NCBI GenBank assembly: GCA_021815835.1
Contig: JAKAZN010000118.1
Location: 1 to 6,380, forward strand
Source: Pseudomonadota bacterium
GTDB taxonomy: Bacteria; Pseudomonadota; Alphaproteobacteria; Acetobacterales; Acetobacteraceae
DNA length: 6,380 nt
Reading direction: 5' to 3'
Below the pieces are notes generated by a model, which was not told the origin of the DNA, ran no database searches, and worked only from the letters and a program-made list of their open reading frames with translations. The position numbers were made by a program, and so were the translations under genes. Positions 1 through 4,578 of the stretch are shown here, piece after piece (positions within the stretch are counted from its first letter, which is position 1; every line of letters begins with the position of its first letter).

Positions 1-49
1 TGCCATAGGCATCGAACACGCAGGCGCGAATGCCGGTCAGCGCGGCCAT
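1..49 (-). CDS. haloacid dehalogenase-type HAD hydrolase, N-terminus only
   Basis: Only the first 16 codons lie in the window; the gene runs off the left edge. The peptide begins MAALTGIRACVFDAYG. The hydrophobic strand followed by FDAYG is motif I of type II (S)-2-haloacid dehalogenases and related HAD-superfamily hydrolases, where the Asp (residue 13 here) is the nucleophile that attacks the substrate carbon or phosphorus. The ATG shares one base with the TGA of the peroxiredoxin-like gene (TGATG, positions 51-47). There is no Shine-Dalgarno of its own, so translation is probably coupled to that gene. The exact substrate cannot be told from this fragment: haloacid dehalogenase is the closest match to the motif, but another HAD phosphatase is possible. 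Confidence 0.75.
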   Translation of the reverse strand, partial: MAALTGIRACVFDAYG

Positions 50-624
50 CACAGGACCCGCGCAGGGTCGATCGGGTCAGTGACTTCGCCACGGGCCGGA
101 TAGGATTTCGCGATCACGAAATCGAGCGCCCCCAGAATATCCGCAAAATGCGGGCGGGCGAACGGCATTGTCTGCACGGTACCGAAGTAGAGCGTGCGAT
201 CCGGGCGAACCACGAACAGCCCCGGTTCTGCGAACAAAGCCGGCTCCGCGACACCGGCCGAGGTAGTGCCACGCCCGGAGGAAACATAGAGCCCCCAGCG
301 GCGCGCGGTGTCGAGATCGAGTCCATAGCCGATTGGCAGGCTCCCGATCCGCCATTTCTCCTTGGATTGCTCGGCCCGTGCCGCATCGTCGGTGCTGATC
401 GCAACCACGTTCACGCCGCGCTTGGCGAAGTCACCGAGTTTGCCGTCCAGATCGCGCAGATAGGTGGCGCAGATCGGGCAATGCAAGCCGCGATAGAACA
501 CGACCATCGCGAAATGCTCCGGCTGCTGCTCCGCCAGACCCCAGGTGCCGCCGCCGACCGTGGACACCGCGAGATCGGGTACCGTCTGGCGGGGGAACAA
601 CGCGGTGAGGGGGGCGATCGCCAT
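49..624 (-). CDS. peroxiredoxin-like (AhpC/TSA superfamily) protein
   Basis: This 191-residue protein has a thioredoxin fold of the peroxiredoxin-like type. The segment FYRGLHCPICATYLRDL (residues 43-59) places a C49-x-x-C52 pair at the active-site position, after the strand MVVFY. VNVVAISTDD (71-80) is the next core strand, and GLFVVRPDRTLYF (135-147) is the strand pair seen near the end of AhpC/TSA domains. Such proteins reduce peroxides or disulfides in the cytoplasm; no signal peptide is visible. The CxxC differs from the T-x-x-C of classical 2-Cys peroxiredoxins, so a disulfide reductase role is also possible. The start is supported by AAGGAGA (637-631) seven bases upstream. It sits behind a good promoter with an overlapping dyad and is coupled by a one-base overlap to the HAD gene, suggesting a two-gene or longer unit controlled by the upstream TetR protein. 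The family call is solid; the substrate is unknown. Confidence 0.88.
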   Translation of the reverse strand: MAIAPLTALFPRQTVPDLAVSTVGGGTWGLAEQQPEHFAMVVFYRGLHCPICATYLRDLDGKLGDFAKRGVNVVAISTDDAARAEQSKEKWRIGSLPIGYGLDLDTARRWGLYVSSGRGTTSAGVAEPALFAEPGLFVVRPDRTLYFGTVQTMPFARPHFADILGALDFVIAKSYPARGEVTDPIDPARVL

Positions 625-657
625 TGCCGGTCTCCTTGATATGACTGGATCGCCCGA

Positions 658-681
658 ATAATGGAATGATCGTTCTATAAT
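658..681. promoter_or_regulatory. putative TetR-family operator (24-bp imperfect dyad)
   Basis: The two 12-bp arms (658-669 and 670-681) match as an inverted repeat at 9 of 12 positions, centred on GA|TC. The best-conserved core on the minus strand is GAACGATCATTC. The dyad covers the -10 box, the whole spacer and the last base of the -35 box, so a bound dimer would block RNA polymerase. TetR dimers typically bind dyads of this size, and a TetR gene ends 34 bp away. Assignment to that particular regulator is an inference from position. Confidence 0.55.
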
Positions 682-686
682 GTCAA
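658..686 (-). promoter_or_regulatory. sigma-70-type promoter of the peroxiredoxin-like gene
   Basis: Read on the minus strand there is a perfect -35 box TTGACA (686-681), a 17-bp spacer and a -10 box CATTAT (663-658, four of six matches to consensus). The transcript would start near 650 and the ribosome site AGGAG lies at 636-632. The promoter is in the 90-bp gap after the TetR stop codon, so the peroxiredoxin/HAD genes can be expressed apart from the TetR gene. It is an AT-rich island in otherwise very GC-rich DNA, which makes chance less likely. The start site has not been mapped. Confidence 0.72.
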
Positions 687-714
687 GCCGATTGCTTCAG
701 CTCCGGCTGGATGG

Positions 715-1296
715 TCAGCGCAGCGCGCGGAGCGCGACCGTGACGATTTCCCGCAGGGTGGCTGGGGGCGCACCGCTGCGGGCCAGTACCCTGATCCCTT
801 GCGCGGTGCCGACCAGGAAGCGGGCCAGCGCGCATGCGTCCTGATCGACGGCCATCTCGTTGCTTTCCTGGCCACGACGGATCGCAGCTGCGAAGGCGCC
901 TTCTACGCGGTCGAGACTCGCCCGCAGCTTGGCGGCAATCTCCGGGTCGCTGGGGGCGAGCTCGGTCAGGGTGTTGGTGATCAGGCATCCGAGATGCTTC
1001 TCCGCGCCCCGCGACGCGGTGATGATCGCCTCGAAAAACGCCGCGATCGCCGCTACGGCGGACCCCGGCCGGGCCAGGAGCGCCAGCCGCTCGCCGTTCA
1101 CCCGGGTCAGATAATGATCCAACACCGCGATGAACAATTGGCGCTTGTCGCCAAACGTTGCATACATGCTCGCGCGGTTGATGCCGACCTCCTCGACCAG
1201 ATCCTGGATCGAGGTTGCCTCGAAGCCCCGGCGCCAGAATAGGGCCATCGCCCGGTCCAGTACCTGTTGCTCGTCGAATACGCGCGTTCGTGCCAT
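715..1296 (-). CDS. TetR/AcrR-family transcriptional regulator
   Basis: This 193-residue protein has a typical TetR length. The N-terminal DNA-binding domain runs from about residue 5 to 55: helix 1 includes VLDRAMALFWRRGFEATS, followed by the helix-turn-helix IQDLVEEVGINRASMYATF and the closing GDKRQLF. The rest is the all-helical ligand-binding and dimerisation domain. It contains HLGCLITNTLTEL (101-113), a motif shared with regulators such as NemR; Cys104 falls at the position of the NemR sensing cysteine. Likely role: a repressor of the downstream peroxiredoxin/HAD genes, whose promoter carries a fitting dyad. The start is ATG 1296 with GGAG only four bases upstream. A 51-bp gap separates it from the phosphoesterase-radical SAM gene, so it may share that transcript. 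After its stop a small hairpin (696-701 with 706-711) lacks a T-tract. The inducer cannot be read from sequence. Confidence 0.9.
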   Translation of the reverse strand: MARTRVFDEQQVLDRAMALFWRRGFEATSIQDLVEEVGINRASMYATFGDKRQLFIAVLDHYLTRVNGERLALLARPGSAVAAIAAFFEAIITASRGAEKHLGCLITNTLTELAPSDPEIAAKLRASLDRVEGAFAAAIRRGQESNEMAVDQDACALARFLVGTAQGIRVLARSGAPPATLREIVTVALRALR

Positions 1297-1324
1297 GCGG
1301 CTCCGAACATGGCCGCGCGCGTGC

Positions 1325-1343
1325 CGCCCCGCAAGACGGGGTG
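1325..1343 (-). terminator. hairpin after the radical SAM gene, possible weak terminator
   Basis: A seven-pair stem (1325-1331 with 1337-1343, including one G-U pair) with a five-base loop starts five bases past the stop codon of the phosphoesterase-radical SAM gene. The core is CCCCG-TCTTG-CGGGG on the minus strand. No run of T follows, so it may be a partial attenuator or simply a GC-rich hairpin between two genes of the same transcript. Confidence 0.3.
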
Positions 1344-1347
1344 CTGA

Positions 1348-3198
1348 TCAGGGCACGGTGCCGTGACCTTCAGCCGGCGCGGGCTGCTCACCGCCCAGGC
1401 TGCAGGACGCCGCGCCGAAAACGCAGAAACGCGCGCAATGCGGATGGTTCAGAACCACCGGGCGGGCGGCCTCGGCCAGGCTGGCGCCGAGATCGAAGCC
1501 CGGCTCGTACGGCTGCAAGGTGCAGGCAACCACGCGCGGCGCCGCCTCGCCCTTGCGGCGCACCACCATGCGCGCGGAGCCGCACATCACCTCCCGCCCG
1601 CCGGCATGCAGCGCGGCCCAGGCGGTCGCGCCGATCTCGGGTGGCAGCGCGGGGTCGGTCAGCTCGGGGAACACCACCAGTTGCATCGGGTCCCAGGCGT
1701 CGATCGGCAGCTCCCGCTCACGGAACAAGCGGGCGAACCCGGTACGCAACCGCGCTTCCGCCGCCGGCGCGGAGAGCCGTGCCGCCACCGCGAGCGGAAA
1801 TCCCGCCGCGGCGAGCCAGACCAGACCCGCCAAGGCGGCGGCGAAGCTGCCTGCCCCTCGCACCTGGTCGTGTCCGTCGCGCATGAAATGATCGAGCGAG
1901 ACCCGGAACGCCAGCCGGTTGCCGGCAACCGCGGCCAGACGTTCAAGCTGGGCGCGAGCGCGCTGCATCGGCCGCATGGCGTTGGTCAGCACCAGCACGC
2001 GATAGCCACCGTCGAGCGCCGCCGCGATCATGCCCGGCGTATCCGGGTTCATGAACGGCTCGCCGCCGGTGAAGCCGATTTCGCGCAGTTCCGGATGCAG
2101 GGTCGCCGCTTCACCGAGGAACCGGTCGAACGCCGCGCGGTCGAGATAGACCAGCCGATCGTTGCGCGGGTTGCTGTCGATGTAGCAGCCCGTACAGGCG
2201 ATGTTGCAGAGCGTACCCGTGTTGAACCAAAGCGTGCTCAGGCGCGCCAGCGGGACATGGGCGTGCTTCTCCCCGTGCAGCGTTCGGTCCGGATTGGCGA
2301 ATCGCCGCGGCTGGGGGCGCGGCGGCGGCGGCATGCGGTCCCACAAATGCGATGCGGGTGCGAGCGCCGCTCCGGTCGCCGCCTGTTCGGTCGGCGGCAA
2401 CACATCGAAGCTCGGCCAGATGCCGGTTTCCAATGTCCGCGCGTAGCCCTCCGGCAGGCCGGCGGCGCGCATCGCCCGTGCCGCTCCGCGATGGTCGTAG
2501 TCGAGTGGAAGATGGCTGATCTCGATACCCTGATCACGCGGCGTGAGCAGGCTGAACCAGCCGCGCGGCGTGCCGTCATTAGCCGGCAGGCCGATCGCAC
2601 CGGAATTGTGCCACAATTTCTCGCCGATCCGCCGCGTGAAGGGCAGGCCGCAATGCCCGCCGATTATCCCCCCGGTGCCCGCCAACCTCAGTTCGTCCAG
2701 AAATTCCGCATCCTCCGTCGAGTCGAAGACGAACCGGTTGATCCGGCTCGGTGCGCCGTGCACGACCGCAAGCCGCCATTCGCCAAGCACCAGGTCGATG
2801 CGCCGCGGCAGCGCCGCCATCCAGCGCCGCTCGGCGGCGCCAACCTCGCGCGTCGCGTGGGCGAACCAGGCGGCGGAGAGCCGATCACAGGCCGAACCGG
2901 GGACGAACCCGCAGCCGCAATCCGCCGCGTCCGCCCCTAGGGACTCCTCGCAATTGCCCATCACGGTGGCGATTCCGGCCGCGTGGATCAGCGCCAGCGT
3001 GGCGCGCGGGTCGGCGCCGTAGGCGATTACGTCGCCGGTGCAGATCATCCGCTCCGGCGGCACACGCATCTGTTCGGCCGCTTGCAGCAGCGCCTCGGTG
3101 GCTTGCAGGTTGCTGTAGCAGCCGCCGAACACCAGTACCGGCTGGTCGGTGGCGATCGTCACGACGCCGGCCGGATCAAAGCGCGCGCCGTCAGGCAT
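1348..3198 (-). CDS. metallophosphoesterase-like / radical SAM fusion protein
   Basis: This 616-residue protein has two domains. Residues about 18-235 follow the calcineurin-like phosphoesterase blocks in order: FGGCYSNLQA (24-33, where D-x-H-x-N is usual), CTGD (53-56), GNCEE (81-85), VHGAP (146-150) and GGHCGLPF (180-187). D56, N82, H147 and H182 are kept, but the usual block-I Asp and His are G26 and Y28, and the second His of the last block is G184. A proline-rich linker (about 288-300) leads to a radical SAM domain. Its CNIACTGC motif (331-338, Cys331/335/338, CX3CX2C) binds the 4Fe-4S cluster, and TGGEP (377-381) contacts SAM. Further cysteines at 539, 559, 588, 592 and 599 could hold an auxiliary cluster, as in SPASM/twitch domains. 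The start is ATG 3198, preceded by AGGAGG nine bases upstream, and it overlaps the end of a ruined MFS gene by eight bases. The substrate is unknown; no precursor peptide gene is visible nearby. Confidence 0.87.
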   Translation of the reverse strand: MPDGARFDPAGVVTIATDQPVLVFGGCYSNLQATEALLQAAEQMRVPPERMICTGDVIAYGADPRATLALIHAAGIATVMGNCEESLGADAADCGCGFVPGSACDRLSAAWFAHATREVGAAERRWMAALPRRIDLVLGEWRLAVVHGAPSRINRFVFDSTEDAEFLDELRLAGTGGIIGGHCGLPFTRRIGEKLWHNSGAIGLPANDGTPRGWFSLLTPRDQGIEISHLPLDYDHRGAARAMRAAGLPEGYARTLETGIWPSFDVLPPTEQAATGAALAPASHLWDRMPPPPRPQPRRFANPDRTLHGEKHAHVPLARLSTLWFNTGTLCNIACTGCYIDSNPRNDRLVYLDRAAFDRFLGEAATLHPELREIGFTGGEPFMNPDTPGMIAAALDGGYRVLVLTNAMRPMQRARAQLERLAAVAGNRLAFRVSLDHFMRDGHDQVRGAGSFAAALAGLVWLAAAGFPLAVAARLSAPAAEARLRTGFARLFRERELPIDAWDPMQLVVFPELTDPALPPEIGATAWAALHAGGREVMCGSARMVVRRKGEAAPRVVACTLQPYEPGFDLGASLAEAARPVVLNHPHCARFCVFGAASCSLGGEQPAPAEGHGTVP

Positions 3199-3668
3199 GG
3201 AAGGGTGCCTCCTGTGCGGTCACGCCCTCGGGCGCGATGAGTTCCAACTTCAGGCCGCGCGCCTCGATCCCCCTCATCCAATGCCTCCCCGATGGTAGCG
3301 GCGCCGAGCAACCAGAACCCCGCGAGCAGCAGCCGTGCGCGCCCACATAGCCCACCAGGAACGGCGAGATCATGGCTCCGATCCGCCAAACCGCGGACGA
3401 GGCGCCGATCCCATCGATCGAGCAGTAGCGCCGCCGCCCCGCCACCCGCCAGCGCCCCAACGCTGCCGGCCGGATAGAACACCGGTAGCTGCGCGGGCGC
3501 GAGATGCAGGGCCGGCAACACGACCAGAAGCAAAAACGCGAGCAACCATTAGTACCCGGATGCATCCGCGAAATCCAGCACGGCCCCGAGCGCTAGGCGG
3601 GCCCGCACCGACGCCGAGTGTGGTGAGGCCACGGTCGAGCGGCTGGGCACGGTCGCCACGCCCTTCAT
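3191..3668 (-). pseudogene. MFS transporter remnant, frameshifted and internally deleted
   Basis: The pieces read like the two ends of a 12-helix MFS permease. From a possible ATG at 3668 comes RARLALGAVLDFADASGY, then an in-frame TAA (3551-3549). The same frame continues as LLAFLLLVVLPALHLAPAQL and on to ALLLDRWDRR, resembling helices 1-2 and the loop 2-3 DRxGRR motif. The match then jumps to another frame with VWRIGAMISPFLVGYVGAHG (helix 11-like), shifts back for LLLAGFWLLGAATIG (helix 12-like), and shifts again for RGLKLELIAPEG and the stop at 3191. That is one stop, three frame changes and loss of the middle of the protein: about 160 codons remain against the roughly 400 usual for an MFS permease. 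The tail overlaps the next gene by eight bases, so the intact gene was probably translationally coupled to it. The MFS assignment rests on motif resemblance; the cargo is unknown. Confidence 0.68.
3208..3213 (-). promoter_or_regulatory. ribosome binding site inside the MFS remnant
   Basis: A full-strength AGGAGG lies nine bases before ATG 3198 and fixes the start of the phosphoesterase-radical SAM gene. It sits within the last codons of the decayed MFS transporter frame, so the remnant's 3' end still serves the neighbouring gene. Confidence 0.8.
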
Positions 3669-3702
3669 GCTGAGAATTTTCTCGGCCGAGGCGCGCCGGC
3701 GG

Positions 3703-3915
3703 ATCGAACGCCTGAACAAGGAAGTCAAACGACGCGCCGATGTGGTCGGCATCTTTCCAAACGAAGCGTCCATCATACGCCTGATCGGGGCCGTGCTGCT
3801 GGAACAAAACGACAAGTGGCAGCTCCAGCACCGCTCCATGCAGGTCGAGGCGATGGCCGAAATTTCAGTGCCGCCGATCGACGCCGACCAAACCGTTCCA
3901 ATCCTGGCAGCGTGA
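3703..3915 (+). pseudogene. IS256-family transposase, C-terminal fragment
   Basis: From residue I (codon 3703) the frame reads IERLNKEVKRRADVVGIFPN, then EASIIRLIGAVLLEQND, and ends in PVPILAA-like PILAA before TGA. This is the conserved end of IS256-family DDE transposases, including the region around the last catalytic acidic residue of this family. About 70 of some 400 residues remain. Upstream of 3703 the usual STNP lead-in is absent and the similarity stops abruptly, so this is a truncation, not a short gene. An ATG at 3667 would open the frame, but nothing suggests that it is used. Confidence 0.85.
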
Positions 3916-3970
3916 TCCGTGCCCGCCTCAAACCCTATGCCAATTTACACCACATTGACGGACGTGACCT
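3703..3970 (+). mobile_element. IS256-type element remnant, right end
   Basis: This comprises the transposase fragment plus about 55 bp of non-coding tail. The tail ends in an AT-rich stretch followed by TTGACGGACGTGACCT (about 3955-3970), which looks like the terminal region found after the stop codon in IS256 relatives. The matching left terminus is not in the window, so target-site duplications cannot be checked. The right boundary is approximate. Confidence 0.55.
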
Positions 3971-4121
3971 GCATTACAAGGATCGGGTGCTGACCTGCAC
4001 AGCATTCAAGACGCTTCCGATGGCGGTTGCGGCGGAGGACGAGAAAACGATCGATGCGCGGGTCGATCGGCTGGCCGCCGCCTCGGCATCAGGCCCCGCC
4101 GCGGCGCTGGGCGCACTGTAG
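3971..4121 (+). other. unidentified reading-frame tail after the IS256 remnant
   Basis: An open frame continues across this segment to TAG (4119-4121). Its last part reads like real protein: KDRVLTCTAFKTLPMAVAAE, then DEKTIDARVDRLAAA, then an Ala-rich end. There is no ribosome site and no convincing start (an ATG is at 4020). It could be the 3' end of a gene cut by the IS256 insertion, or chance. I do not recognise the family. Confidence 0.3.
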
Positions 4122-4186
4122 CGAGCGGCGCGCCGGCTGGGGGCTGTCGCCGGCTCAGTTGGGGGCGGTAACGGATACCCGGACGA

Positions 4187-4270
4187 CGCCTGTGGATTTG
4201 TGGACAACCCCCTCCGGGGTCACCTGCTGGCTCGGTGCGTCAGAAGGGGGTGCCCACGATTCCACAGGCG
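4187..4270. repeat. long imperfect inverted repeat with DnaA-box-like words
   Basis: The left arm (4187-4213) and right arm (4245-4270) pair over about 26 bp with two mismatches in the outer part and a small bulge/mismatch in the inner part, around a 31-bp centre. The outermost arms, CGCCTGTGGA and TCCACAGGCG, are perfect complements. The left arm contains TGTGGATTT (4191-4199) and TGTGGACAA (4199-4207), and the right arm GATTCCACA (4258-4266). These are close to the DnaA box TGTGGATAA or its complement. It may be the structured 3' tail of an IS21-type element, a replication-origin fragment or a bidirectional terminator; the sequence alone does not decide. Confidence 0.65.
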
Positions 4271-4303
4271 CAGCAGCAGAAGGCAGAGGATTCAATTTTT
4301 CCT

Positions 4304-4361
4304 GTTGGTCGCGGACGGCGGCGCCGAGGGCAGGCCCAGCAGCGCGCGGACCGCGACCAAC
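4304..4361. repeat. perfect 11-bp inverted repeat
   Basis: GTTGGTCGCGG (4304-4314) and CCGCGACCAAC (4351-4361) are perfect complements separated by 36 bp. A T-run (4296-4300) lies just outside the left arm, so a transcript read on the minus strand would have a stem followed closely by As, which is not a standard terminator in that direction. It lies between the larger dyad and the IS21-type terminus and is probably part of the same relic. Confidence 0.6.
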
Positions 4362-4409
4362 CCTCGATGCGGCGGGGCGTCAGCGTGCCGCAGCCTCCAC
4401 CGCCGCAAG

Positions 4410-4459
4410 GGACATTCTAACTTGGGGCAAACAGCGGACATTTCTACTTTGCGTTGACA
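4410..4459 (+). mobile_element. solitary IS21-family-type terminus
   Basis: Two related words, GGACATTCTAACTTGGG (4410-4426) and GGACATTTCTACTTTGC (4436-4452), are followed by GTTGACA ending at 4459. IS21-family ends carry repeated inner motifs and terminate in 5'-TG...CA-3'; this has both features, and a TTGACA at the right end is known from IS21. No istA or istB frame and no partner terminus are visible, so this is a leftover end, with the element once lying to its left. Confidence 0.55.
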
Positions 4460-4479
4460 GTGCATCCGCCCAGTTGTCG

Positions 4480-4531
4480 CCCCCGGCGCGCAGCGCCAGA
4501 CTGGTCCCCCGGCGCGCAGCGCCAAACTGAT
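4480..4531. repeat. 26-bp tandem repeat, two copies, each a hairpin
   Basis: Copies at 4480-4505 and 4506-4531 agree at 24 of 26 positions. Each contains GGCGC-GCA-GCGCC, a five-pair stem with a three-base loop, and ends in the word ACTG. They lie between the IS21-type terminus and the ketopantoate reductase gene, 48 bp before its start. A degenerate third copy may precede them (CAGTTGTCG, 4471-4479). The function is unknown; it could be a regulatory site or IS end repeats. Confidence 0.7.
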
Positions 4532-4578
4532 CTCAACACGGCCGGCCACCGGTCGCAACGCAAGAAGGAAGACGGACC

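Larger units (their letters stand above)
4122..4578. other. gene-free stretch made of repeats and IS debris
   Basis: No frame here looks like a protein on either strand. Open frames exist but are low-complexity Arg/Ala/Pro translations of GC-rich DNA. The stretch holds a small hairpin (GCCGGC at 4132-4137 and 4149-4154), a long dyad with DnaA-box-like words, a second perfect dyad, a solitary IS21-type terminus and a tandem repeat. All but the small hairpin are listed separately. The ribosome site of the next gene, AAGGA (4565-4569), is at its end. Confidence 0.7.

Noticed and set aside
1363..2940. Long open frame of 525 codons on the plus strand
   Set aside because: It lies antisense to the radical SAM fusion gene, shows no recognisable domain and has the Arg/Ala/Gly-rich composition of a GC-rich shadow frame.
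3667..3915. The 82-codon plus-strand frame as a small intact gene
   Set aside because: Its last 70 codons are the truncated C-terminus of an IS256 transposase, and the first 12 codons are unrelated junction sequence.
4454..4482. TTGACA at 4454-4459 as promoter of the reductase gene
   Set aside because: No acceptable -10 box occurs 16-18 bp downstream, where the sequence is GC-rich; it is better explained as the end of an IS21-type element.
4027..4530. Plus-strand frame across the repeat region
   Set aside because: It runs through dyads, an IS terminus and tandem repeats. Its translation is low-complexity, with no ribosome site.
4480..4531. CRISPR array
   Set aside because: There are only two adjacent copies with no spacer between them, and no cas genes are present.
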